The notes beneath the pieces were generated by a model that worked only from the letters and a program-made list of their open reading frames with translations, was not told where the DNA came from and ran no database searches. A stretch of 64,000 nucleotides of DNA, from positions 620,001 through 684,000 of the forward strand of contig NZ_OX638201.1 in NCBI RefSeq assembly GCF_951805225.1. Reading direction: 5' to 3'. Shown here piece after piece: positions 56,469-63,657 of the stretch (position 1 is its first letter; every line of letters starts with the position of its first letter). The position numbers and the translations under genes are program-made. The stretch is from an uncultured Flavobacterium sp. Its GTDB lineage: Bacteria; Bacteroidota; Bacteroidia; Flavobacteriales; Flavobacteriaceae.

Positions 56469-56938
56469 AATTCTTTTCTTTTTATAATAAAACCTAAAAC
56501 ATCAGCATTTGGTTTGAAAGGAACACTAATAATATTTCCAAACTCATTCTTTATTGCTCCAAAGATAGTAAAAGTCTCGGATAATTCTTCTAAATTAATT
56601 GAGATTGCACTTCTGTATAAACGTGTTCTTCCAAGTGTACTGCCTTTAAAAAAGACCATCTTTTCAGGATATTTTTCTGTAAAAATATAAACTGATTTTG
56701 CAACAGTTGCTAAAATTATATTTCTGTCTCCATTATCTGTAATTACTGAATCATCCAAAATATATCTTTTCTGAACTTCATTATAAATCAAATCTCCAAA
56801 TGCTAAATTATAAATGTCTTTAGATTGAGTTGCATTAAAAATTATGACTTTCGTTATTTCTCCATTTGTACCAATGCTTTTAAATTCAAAAATAGTTGTT
56901 TTAGTATTTCTATAAAGATCATATTTTGGATGTTTCAT
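56465..56938 (-). CDS. DUF6934 family protein
   Basis: The 157-residue soluble protein matches the DUF6934 pattern. The start 'YDLYRNTKTTIFEFKSIGTN' is followed by 'IYNLAFGDLIYN', a central 'DDSVITDNGDRNIILATVAK', then 'YIFTEKYPEKMVFFKGSTLG' and 'TRLYRSAISINLEEL'. The family is abundant in Bacteroidota, and I know of no established function. It has its own TACTTTTG promoter element and overlaps a 50-residue ORF by four bases. The two genes form a compact unit that interrupts the conserved tpiA to folP gene neighbourhood, as an acquired toxin-antitoxin-like module might. Confidence 0.75.
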   Translation of the reverse strand: MKHPKYDLYRNTKTTIFEFKSIGTNGEITKVIIFNATQSKDIYNLAFGDLIYNEVQKRYILDDSVITDNGDRNIILATVAKSVYIFTEKYPEKMVFFKGSTLGRTRLYRSAISINLEELSETFTIFGAIKNEFGNIISVPFKPNADVLGFIIKRKEL

Positions 56939-56955
56939 TCTTTCTATTTCAATCG

Positions 56956-56963
56956 CAAAAGTA
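56956..56963 (-). promoter_or_regulatory. putative -7 element (TACTTTTG) of the DUF6934 cassette
   Basis: The minus strand reads TACTTTTG, which fits TAnnTTTG, 17 bases before the ATG. It lies between the terminator of the upstream gene and the DUF6934 gene. Confidence 0.5.
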
Positions 56964-56975
56964 TGAAATTTAAGT

Positions 56976-57011
56976 AAAAAAAAAGCTACAAAATAATTGT
57001 AGCTTTTTTTG
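56976..57011 (-). terminator. terminator after the BT_3928-type gene
   Basis: AAAAAGCTACA and TGTAGCTTTTTTT form a strong, bidirectional stem. It insulates the DUF6934 cassette from the upstream gene. Confidence 0.85.
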
Positions 57012-57030
57012 AATATTATGATGTTATTTT

Positions 57031-58155
57031 TTAAAGATCATATGACACATCAGATAATTTTAAATCGTCAATATCATTATAGTGTACTTTTTGAACAATG
57101 GTTCCTTTGTGTATTACAACAACACTTGGATTTGCTCTTTCGACAGTTTTTAAAGCTGTAGCATCGCAGAAATAAAAGTCAACATCTAATAAGCCATATT
57201 GTTTTTTAGCTTTTGCAATTTCATCGGCTCCTGAAGCTGTCATTGCAATTACTTTGTATCCTTTTGCTTTAGCATCTTTGGTTAAACCTTGTAATTTTTT
57301 CATTCCGTCAGGATTTGACAAAGCTAAATCATAAGTAACGTAAACTAGTAATTTAGGCTCTTTTAATAATTCTGCTTTATAATCAGAATCTTCTTTTACC
57401 ATCGTAAAATCGTGAATTGGCGGAATATAACCTTCAGTAATTACTTTGTCTTTACGATCAACAAATGTTGCTCCTTCAGGGATATTTGCCAGATCTTTTT
57501 CGGTAAATTCTTTATCAACGCCATTTACTTTGTAGATAAAAATCATTTCAACTACAGATTTTGGAGCGCCTTCCGGAATTTCCATTCCTTTCTCGATGTT
57601 TGTTCCAACTTTATAAGGACGGAAATCTTTTATAGGATTATGATTCAATACCCAAACTGCCATAAATACACATAAAATTATAGCAAGAAGTGTAACTAAA
57701 TTAGTTGCCATTTTTGGGAATAAAGGTTTTACCAGCTTTTTATTGATGAATAAAATCACAATAAAGAATAATAAAACAATATCTTTTGTAAACGATTGCC
57801 AAGGAGTTAAATGTAAAGCATCTCCGAAACAACCACAATCTTTAACTACATCAAAATAAGCAGAGTAGAAAGTAAGGAATGTGAAGAAAACAATCAATAA
57901 TAATAAAGCCCAAATCGTAAGTTTAGATTTGTAACCTACTAAAAGCATTACACCCAAAACTACTTCCAGAATTACTAAAAAGATTGCTAAACCTAAAGCT
58001 AATGGCTCTAAAAATGGCATATTAAAAACCGGTTCGCTAAAATATTCGGCTAATTTATAAGAGAAACCAACCGGATCATTTAGTTTAATTAATCCTGAAA
58101 TTATAAAAAGAACGCCGACAAATAATCGGGAGAATTGAGTAATGATGTTTTTCAT
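57031..58155 (-). CDS. BT_3928-type membrane protein (DoxX/MauE-like with thioredoxin-like tail)
   Basis: The 374-residue protein has four DoxX-like membrane helices in its first 140 residues ('FSRLFVGVLFIISGLIKLND') and a conserved 'DVVKDCGCFGDALHLT' loop with a CGC cysteine pair, as in MauE/DoxX relatives. Another helix near 150-170 leads to a C-terminal thioredoxin-like domain ('EPKLLVYVTYDLALSNPDGM'), which lacks the CxxC pair. Bacteroidota carry it next to DUF1599, folP and tpiA genes, but its role is unproven; envelope redox transfer is plausible given the DoxX half. It follows the DUF1599 gene on the same strand. Confidence 0.85.
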   Translation of the reverse strand: MKNIITQFSRLFVGVLFIISGLIKLNDPVGFSYKLAEYFSEPVFNMPFLEPLALGLAIFLVILEVVLGVMLLVGYKSKLTIWALLLLIVFFTFLTFYSAYFDVVKDCGCFGDALHLTPWQSFTKDIVLLFFIVILFINKKLVKPLFPKMATNLVTLLAIILCVFMAVWVLNHNPIKDFRPYKVGTNIEKGMEIPEGAPKSVVEMIFIYKVNGVDKEFTEKDLANIPEGATFVDRKDKVITEGYIPPIHDFTMVKEDSDYKAELLKEPKLLVYVTYDLALSNPDGMKKLQGLTKDAKAKGYKVIAMTASGADEIAKAKKQYGLLDVDFYFCDATALKTVERANPSVVVIHKGTIVQKVHYNDIDDLKLSDVSYDL

Positions 58156-58246
58156 GGAAGTTATTTTAAAATGTTTTTATTTGCCATGAATGACTCTAAT
58201 TTGCGATAATTAATTCGCGAAAATTGGTGTAATTCGTGGCGGAATA

Positions 58247-58786
58247 TTATTTTAACGGATTCAATATTAAAGCAAAAACAGAGTAATTGATCATATCCTG
58301 ATAATTGGCGTCAATACCTTCAGAAACTAAAGTTTTACCTTTATTATCCTCAATTTGCTTTACGCGAAGTAATTTTTGCAGAATCAAATCAGTTAATGAA
58401 CTTACGCGCATATCGCGCCAAGCTTCGCCATAATCGTGATTTTTGGCTTCCATTAACTCTTTGGTTAATTTAATTTTAGCATCATATAATTCCGTTGCTT
58501 TTTCAATATCCAAATCCGGCTGATCAACAACGCCTAATTCTAACTGAATCAAAGCCATAATTGAATAATTGATGATCGCAATGAATTCTCCTTTTTCATC
58601 TTCATCAACTTTGCGGACTTCATTTTCCTGAAGACTTCTGATTCGTTGTGCTTTTATAAAAATTTGATCCGTCAATGATGGCAGTCTTAAAATACGCCAC
58701 GCACTACCATAATCTTTCATTTTGTTGATAAATAAAGTCCGGCAAACCGTAATTACATTATCATATTCAAGGGAAGTATTCTTCAT
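58247..58786 (-). CDS. DUF1599 protein with internal duplication
   Basis: The 179-residue protein consists of two similar halves. 'MKDYGSAWRILRLPSLTDQ' (about residues 18-36) and 'NHDYGEAWRDMRVSSLTDL' (about 113-131) align closely, and each is followed by a helix ending in RIRSLQE or RVKQIED. This tandem layout is typical of DUF1599, which resembles nucleotide pyrophosphohydrolase-like helical folds, though its activity is unproven. It is divergent from folP and lies upstream of the BT_3928-type gene, the conserved Bacteroidota neighbourhood. Confidence 0.85.
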   Translation of the reverse strand: MKNTSLEYDNVITVCRTLFINKMKDYGSAWRILRLPSLTDQIFIKAQRIRSLQENEVRKVDEDEKGEFIAIINYSIMALIQLELGVVDQPDLDIEKATELYDAKIKLTKELMEAKNHDYGEAWRDMRVSSLTDLILQKLLRVKQIEDNKGKTLVSEGIDANYQDMINYSVFALILNPLK

Positions 58787-58838
58787 TTATTGCTGTATAT
58801 TTGCTAAAATTTCTTCAAAAATAAGGATAAAATTAACG

Positions 58839-58992
58839 AGTTTCAAGTTTCGGGTTTTCTTTGTTTCAAGTTTTTTCTAAACAAATTGTTAATGCCAACA
58901 ACTAGAAACTGCAAAAAGTTTCAAGTTTCAGGTTTTCTTTGTTTCAAGTTCAAGTGCTTGCGCAATCTACGTTAACCTGAAACCTGAAACAA
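58839..58992. repeat. TTTCAAGTTTCAGGTTTTCT repeat cluster upstream of folP
   Basis: Two 34-base copies (58839-58872 and 58918-58951) differ at one position. An inverted piece, AACCTGAAACCTGAAACAAA, follows at 58974-58993. Related text occurs at 2950-2970. The cluster occupies the divergent DUF1599-folP promoter region. Confidence 0.75.
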
Positions 58993-59006
58993 AAATAACA
59001 AAACAT

Positions 59007-59831
59007 ATGCTAATTAACTGTAAAGGCCAACTTATAGATTTATCGATTCCTAAAGTAATGGGGATTTTAAATGTTACGCCCAATTCTTTCTTTGATGGCG
59101 GAAAATATAAAAACGAAGATGAAATTATTTCTCAAGTAGAAAAAATGCTGTCTGAAGGCGCTACATTTATTGATATTGGTGCTTATTCGAGTAAACCAAG
59201 TGCCGAGTTTGTTACTGAACAAGAAGAGATTGATCGAATTGTTCCGGCAATTGAATTGATTCTAAAGCATTTTCCAGAAACTTTATTATCGATTGATACT
59301 TTTAGAGCCGAAGTTGCAAAAGCGAGTATAGAAAGTGGCGCAGCGATTATAAATGATATTGCAGCGGGAGAATTAGACGATAAAATGTTTGAGGTTATTG
59401 CCAAATATAATGTTCCGTATATCATGATGCACATGCGCGGAAATCCGCAAACGATGCAAAGTCTCACGGAATATGATGATATTGTAAAAGAAATTCTTTT
59501 CTATTTTTCTGAGAAAGTAAAAAAGGCGAGAAGTCTCGGTATTAACGATTTGATTCTAGATCCAGGTTTTGGATTTGCAAAAACAACAGATCAAAATTAT
59601 GAAGTTTTGCAAAAAATGGAACTTTTTAATTTATTGGAATTACCAGTTTTAGCCGGAGTTTCCAGAAAATCTATGATTTATAAAACGTTGAATAATACAG
59701 CCCAAGAAGCTTTAAACGGAACAACGTTTCTAAATACAATCGCTTTGACAAAAGGCGCAAAAATCCTTCGTGTTCATGATGTAAAAGAAGCGATGGAATG
59801 TGTTACTTTGTTTGAGAAAATGAGTTTTTAA
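59007..59831 (+). CDS. folP: dihydropteroate synthase
   Basis: The 274-residue TIM-barrel enzyme joins p-aminobenzoate and dihydropterin pyrophosphate in folate synthesis. Signatures are 'MGILNVTPNSFFDGGKY' (about residues 18-34), 'FIDIGAYSSKPSA', and 'LSIDTFRAEVAKASIESGAA'. Also present are 'IINDIAAGELDDKMFEVI', 'YIMMHMRGNPQTMQ' and 'LDPGFGFAKTTDQNYEVL'. In many Bacteroidota the next gene is a diadenylate cyclase; here an unknown lipoprotein follows instead, so the neighbourhood may have been rearranged. Confidence 0.96.
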   Translation: MLINCKGQLIDLSIPKVMGILNVTPNSFFDGGKYKNEDEIISQVEKMLSEGATFIDIGAYSSKPSAEFVTEQEEIDRIVPAIELILKHFPETLLSIDTFRAEVAKASIESGAAIINDIAAGELDDKMFEVIAKYNVPYIMMHMRGNPQTMQSLTEYDDIVKEILFYFSEKVKKARSLGINDLILDPGFGFAKTTDQNYEVLQKMELFNLLELPVLAGVSRKSMIYKTLNNTAQEALNGTTFLNTIALTKGAKILRVHDVKEAMECVTLFEKMSF

Positions 59832-59924
59832 TATTAAGAAATCGCGTAGTTTGTTATTTCGACGAAAGAGAAATCTTCGCAAGAAACTCCGTAATCACAA
59901 GATAATCGTTGTCGATTTTTGTTG

Positions 59925-59980
59925 TGAAGGACGGATTGAAATCCATCCCTACAATATGATTTGTTCCTGCGGAACGCTTT
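59925..59980. repeat. short hairpin repeats before the lipoprotein gene
   Basis: GGATTGAAATCC (59932-59943) and GTTCCTGCGGAAC (59963-59975) are small palindromes in the folP to lipoprotein gap. The latter shares the NNCC-TNNCGGNN design with hairpins at 13725 and 13784. Confidence 0.5.
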
Positions 59981-60005
59981 ATGTAGGATCTAATAAAATA
60001 TGAAT

Positions 60006-60638
60006 ATGAAATACTTTAGCTTAATCTGTTTGTTTCTTCTTTTTTCATGCGAAGAAAAAAAAGACGTTTTACTTCCAAAATCGAATGTTTCTATTGTGAA
60101 AGATGTACAAGATCATTCACCAATTTACATTTTCTTTAAAACGGAAGGGAAGGATACGATTGCCGATGTAAACAGAAAAAATAGTATTATTTCGACCAAT
60201 TGGATTTTCAATATAGACAAACGTTTGCCTTTAAGATTAGTAATTCCGGAAGTAATAAAACTTCAGGAAAAAAAGCGAGCTGAAAAAGCACACAAAAACG
60301 AAAAAGCTGAAAACTACTATTCCTACGCAGATTCTATCGGAAAGAATATGGCTTTTTTACCTTTCACGAAAGTGTATTATAAAATGCAAAAACCGAGTAG
60401 AGAAAATTTTGTCTTTTATTTTAGAAAAGGAAAAGAATATGTTTTGATGGGAAATAAGGAAATAAAGAAAACAGAAATATTACAGCATTTTTATAGTTTA
60501 AAATTTGAAAAAGTACCAAATGTGGTATTTTTATTTGATGAGGATATGAGTTACGAAGAATATATTCAGAATAAAATTTTACTGCAAAAATATGTATCTC
60601 ACGATCTTGATAAACTTCCAGTAGAATTCATTTTTTAG
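60006..60638 (+). CDS. lipoprotein of unknown function
   Basis: Starting at the ATG at 60006 (MKYFSLICLFLLFSC) the protein has 210 residues with the lipoprotein Cys15; an ATG two codons upstream at 60000 is equally possible. The mature part is basic and helical ('IKLQEKKRAEKAHKNEKAEN') with strands such as 'ENFVFYFRKGKEYVLMG'. I do not recognise the family. It lies between folP and convergent rlmH, where many relatives have cdaA. Confidence 0.55.
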   Translation: MKYFSLICLFLLFSCEEKKDVLLPKSNVSIVKDVQDHSPIYIFFKTEGKDTIADVNRKNSIISTNWIFNIDKRLPLRLVIPEVIKLQEKKRAEKAHKNEKAENYYSYADSIGKNMAFLPFTKVYYKMQKPSRENFVFYFRKGKEYVLMGNKEIKKTEILQHFYSLKFEKVPNVVFLFDEDMSYEEYIQNKILLQKYVSHDLDKLPVEFIF

Positions 60639-60680
60639 ATAATTTCCGATTAACCAATTCCACAAATAAACGATTAAACA

Positions 60681-61154
60681 TTATTGATGATGATAAGGTT
60701 CATTCCTTAAAATCGTAAAACCGCGATACAATTGTTCGATAAAAAATAACCGAACCATTTGGTGTGAAAACGTCATTAGCGAAAGCGAAATTTTTCCTTG
60801 CGCTTTGCTGTAAACCGTATCTGAGAATCCGTAAGGACCGCCAATTACGAAAACAAGTGTTTTGATTCCGGAGTTCATTTTCTTTTGTAATTCTTCAGAA
60901 AAGCCAACGCTGGAGAAGTTTTTCCCATTTTCATCCAATAAAATCAATTGATCTGTTGGTGTTAATTTAGAGAGAATCAATTCGCCTTCTTTTTCTTTTT
61001 GCTGACTTTCAGATAAATTCTTTACGTTTTTGATATCCGGAATAATCTCCAAATCAAATTTGATGTAAAACGACAAACGTTTGGTATAATCGTCAATCAA
61101 AGTTTGAAGCGATTTATTATCTGTTTTGCCAATGGCGATAAGTTTGATATTCAT
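60681..61154 (-). CDS. rlmH: 23S rRNA pseudouridine-1915 N3-methyltransferase
   Basis: From the ATG at 61154 (MNIKLIAIGKTDNKSLQTLI) the protein has 157 residues, the usual RlmH length; the longer frame adds an unlikely ten residues. The SPOUT methyltransferase knot is clear from 'LLDENGKNFSSVGFSE', 'LVFVIGGPYGFSDTVYSKAQ' and the C-terminal 'MTFSHQMVRLFFIEQLYRGF'. It ends NEPYHHQ as expected. It methylates pseudouridine 1915 of 23S rRNA. The ABM-type gene lies upstream on the same strand. Confidence 0.96.
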   Translation of the reverse strand: MNIKLIAIGKTDNKSLQTLIDDYTKRLSFYIKFDLEIIPDIKNVKNLSESQQKEKEGELILSKLTPTDQLILLDENGKNFSSVGFSEELQKKMNSGIKTLVFVIGGPYGFSDTVYSKAQGKISLSLMTFSHQMVRLFFIEQLYRGFTILRNEPYHHQ

Positions 61155-61237
61155 TTGTTTGTTTTTTTGCCACGAATTGCACAAATTAAAAATTATTAAA
61201 ATCTGTGTTCATCCGTTTAATCCGTATAATCTGCGGG

Positions 61238-61540
61238 CTATTTTTTATTTATAAAAACAGTCTCAAAATGTTCTACAACAGGAAACGGTTCATAATAATG
61301 ATGCAACATCTTTTTCCATTCCAGATAAGCTTCAGAAGTTCTAAAACCTACGGTATGATCTTCAAGTGTATTCCAATCTACCAATAAAAGATACTTGTTT
61401 TCGACTTCAAGGCATTTCTCTAAACGATGCCCTAAATAACCATCAATCGACGAAATATATTGACTTGCTTTTGCAAAATCAGCTTCAAATTGAGTTGCTA
61501 AATTTGGTTTTACATAAAGAAATGCGGCTTCTAGGATCAT
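61238..61540 (-). CDS. antibiotic-biosynthesis-monooxygenase-fold protein
   Basis: The 100-residue protein has the dimeric alpha/beta ferredoxin-like ABM fold. 'MILEAAFLYVKPNLATQFEA' opens the domain, 'SIDGYLGHRLEKCLEVENKY' and 'LLLVDWNTLEDHTVGFRTSE' follow, and 'FPVVEHFETVFINKK' ends it. Members range from heme-degrading enzymes to quinol oxygenases. I see no residue that settles the activity. It is upstream of rlmH on the same strand with about 80 repeat-containing bases between. Confidence 0.82.
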   Translation of the reverse strand: MILEAAFLYVKPNLATQFEADFAKASQYISSIDGYLGHRLEKCLEVENKYLLLVDWNTLEDHTVGFRTSEAYLEWKKMLHHYYEPFPVVEHFETVFINKK

Positions 61541-61577
61541 ATAAATTATTATTTTTTTATCTGCTCGATCTGTTAAA

Positions 61578-61612
61578 TCTGCGTGAGATAATTTTTTTCT
61601 CGCAGATTTAGC
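61578..61612. repeat. ATCTGCGTGAGA/TCTCGCAGAT inverted repeat
   Basis: The arms AATCTGCGTGAGA and TCTCGCAGATT pair around a T-rich loop with one bulge. It belongs to the CTGCGTGA repeat group also seen at 11374-11455. Confidence 0.6.
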
Positions 61613-61716
61613 AGATTAGGCAGATTTTATTTTAGGTATTCACAAACAAAAAATCTGTGTTAATCTGTTCAAATCAGTTTAGATCTGCGTGCAATTTTCG
61701 CAAAGATTCGACATTT

Positions 61717-63132
61717 TTAGTTCTTAGAAAATTTATCTTCAAAAGTTTTAAATCTTGCATCCAAATCCTTCACTAATTGTTTTTTTACTGATGCATCCTG
61801 AATAAAACTATAATTGATACTGTTGTAAACATATTGTTTTATGATTGCATACGAAACATCAGGATATCTTTTTGCTAATAAAACATATTGTTCCGTCATA
61901 TTTGTTCTTAAGATTCCGGCGTCGTCTGTACTGATTACAATTGGAACATTAAATTCTTTGTAAAGCGTAAACGGATGTCTGTTTTCTTTTACTTTCAAAA
62001 TGAATTCATTACTCGTCAAATTAATCTCAATCGGAATGTTATTTTTTGCCATATAACGCAACAAATCGTATGAATTTGCTTCGTAAGCGATATCAACTCC
62101 GTGACCAATTCTGTTTGCTCCGGCAATATGGATCGCATCGTTTATATGCCATGTTAAATCTTCTGGCTGAACTAATCCTAAAGTTAATTCTCCCGCGTGA
62201 AGCGTATATTTTACGTCTGGATATTTAGAATGACAGTATTTAAACATCACCATATGTAACCAATAATCTTTCATAGAGTTTTCGCCGTGTTCCGGAGAAA
62301 CAATGTTTACACCCGCAACCAATTTACTGTCGTTTGCCGAGATAAAAGCGATTGTCAGATTTTTGAATAAATCGACCGGATCCATAAAACGAAGTACAAA
62401 ATTTTGATAACGCATTGTAAAACGGTCATCGTCAATTTTTAAATCTTTATGAAGTTTTGCTATGAAATTAGTATTGAAATCTGCAGCATATTTTTTGGCA
62501 TCTTTTTGCTGAAGAGATTTATGCAATTCGTCTAAAAGTTTTAGAACTGCTTTTTCATCTTTCTGACTTGCTGCCTGACGTAATTTAGTGTTGAAATCTG
62601 ATAAGTCAGAAACATTCATATCACACGGAATCGTTGATAATTGAGTTTCGATATAACTTACATTTTCAGCAAGGGCACGTTTTTTTAATTCTAACATTCC
62701 TTCGGCAAAATGACCTTGAATTGTAGTTTCGAATTTCATAAAAGAGTCAAAAAACAAATCGTCAGAAGGTACAGAACCATTATAATCTTTAACAGACCAG
62801 GTTTGCATTACTTGTTGCTCGTATTGTTCTAGTTTTCCGTTGTTTTTAAGAGAAGAAAATGTTTCCCAATTGCCAGTTGCAGGTTTTGTTTTAGAAACTG
62901 CCATCGTTTCTAAATTCAAATAAAAATCTTCTGCAATTGCTCTTTCCAAAAGAGGTTCTGCATAAACGGATCCTGAAAAATGATGGTGTAAATCGCCGCC
63001 TTTTGGCATTTGTTGAAAGAAAGCTGTTAAGAGAGCTTCGTTATTTCTGATCTTTTGTAAATAATTTTCAGCCGTTTGAGAAAAGCCGATTTGTGCTATG
63101 AAAATACAGAAAAGTGTAATTATCCTCGTCAT
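61717..63132 (-). CDS. exported adenosine deaminase-family enzyme (ADGF-like)
   Basis: The 471-residue protein starts with a signal peptide (MTRIITLFCIFIAQIGFSQ), unusual for bacterial adenosine deaminases. 'MPKGGDLHHHFSGSVYAE' (residues about 42-59) holds the first zinc histidines. 'YTLHAGEL' holds a later zinc His and the catalytic Glu region, and 'GHGVDIAYE', 'IEINLTSNEFI' and 'VISTDDAGIL' complete the amidohydrolase site. A long N-terminal insertion resembles the extracellular ADGF/CECR1 type. It would deaminate adenosine outside the cytoplasm for purine salvage. A TATATTTG -7 box lies just upstream. Confidence 0.88.
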   Translation of the reverse strand: MTRIITLFCIFIAQIGFSQTAENYLQKIRNNEALLTAFFQQMPKGGDLHHHFSGSVYAEPLLERAIAEDFYLNLETMAVSKTKPATGNWETFSSLKNNGKLEQYEQQVMQTWSVKDYNGSVPSDDLFFDSFMKFETTIQGHFAEGMLELKKRALAENVSYIETQLSTIPCDMNVSDLSDFNTKLRQAASQKDEKAVLKLLDELHKSLQQKDAKKYAADFNTNFIAKLHKDLKIDDDRFTMRYQNFVLRFMDPVDLFKNLTIAFISANDSKLVAGVNIVSPEHGENSMKDYWLHMVMFKYCHSKYPDVKYTLHAGELTLGLVQPEDLTWHINDAIHIAGANRIGHGVDIAYEANSYDLLRYMAKNNIPIEINLTSNEFILKVKENRHPFTLYKEFNVPIVISTDDAGILRTNMTEQYVLLAKRYPDVSYAIIKQYVYNSINYSFIQDASVKKQLVKDLDARFKTFEDKFSKN

Positions 63133-63204
63133 ACTCTAAGTTTAAATTACATGCAAATATAAGAGTTTTTGAGGAGATTTGAAAATTCAATTTTTTGATG
63201 TTGA

Positions 63205-63326
63205 GATTTAACCGCAAAGAACGCAAGTTTTTTTATCTGCCAGACTTAATACAAACGCAAAGTTCGCAAAGCTTTGTCTAAAAAACTTTGCGAACTTTGC
63301 GTAATTCTTTGCGCGCTTTGCGGTTT
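63205..63326. repeat. nested palindrome of GCAAAG text
   Basis: CGCAAAGTTCGCAAAG (63256-63271) is exactly inverted at 63286-63301. An outer, imperfect pair built from AACCGCAAAGAACGCAAG (63210-63227) and CTTTGCGCGCTTTGCGGTT (63307-63325) encloses it. Confidence 0.75.
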
Positions 63327-63334
63327 AAAAAAAA

Positions 63335-63366
63335 TCTTAGAATCTTAGTAACTCAGAACCTCAGTA
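63335..63366 (-). repeat. four-unit 8-nt array (TNCTRAGN), copy 4
   Basis: On the minus strand the units are TACTGAGG, TTCTGAGT, TACTAAGA and TTCTAAGA. The array starts three bases past the stop codon of the GNAT gene. Confidence 0.8.
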
Positions 63367-63369
63367 CCT

Positions 63370-63651
63370 TTAAGAAAGTACATCTCGAATTTCTTCTGTT
63401 TTATCAAAAACGCTTTTTGCAAAAGGACAAAGCGGAATAATTTTTACATTGTTAGCTCTGGCGTAATCTACGGCTGCCATAACCAGTTTTTTACCAACAC
63501 CTTTTCCGTTAAAATCAGGACTAACTTCGGTGTGATCGATGATAAATTTTGAATCTCCAGCCCAAGTATATGTCATTTTTCCAGCTTCTTTTCCGTCTTC
63601 TATGGCTTCAAAATAGCCTCTTCTTGTATCGTTTGTTTGTTGAATTTCCAT
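63370..63651 (-). CDS. small GNAT-fold acetyltransferase (YidJ/Gtn10-like)
   Basis: The 93-residue protein has the short N-acetyltransferase core: 'IIDHTEVSPDFNGKGVGKKL' (about residues 33-52) contains the acetyl-CoA-binding V..GKGVGKKL loop, and 'DYARANNVKIIPLCPFAKSV' is the following strand-turn with Cys. This short type is widespread and may acylate small molecules or proteins; the substrate is unknown. It lies six bases downstream of the OsmC-like gene on the same strand and probably shares its transcript. A four-unit array follows its stop codon. Confidence 0.86.
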   Translation of the reverse strand: MEIQQTNDTRRGYFEAIEDGKEAGKMTYTWAGDSKFIIDHTEVSPDFNGKGVGKKLVMAAVDYARANNVKIIPLCPFAKSVFDKTEEIRDVLS

Positions 63652-63657
63652 GAATAA

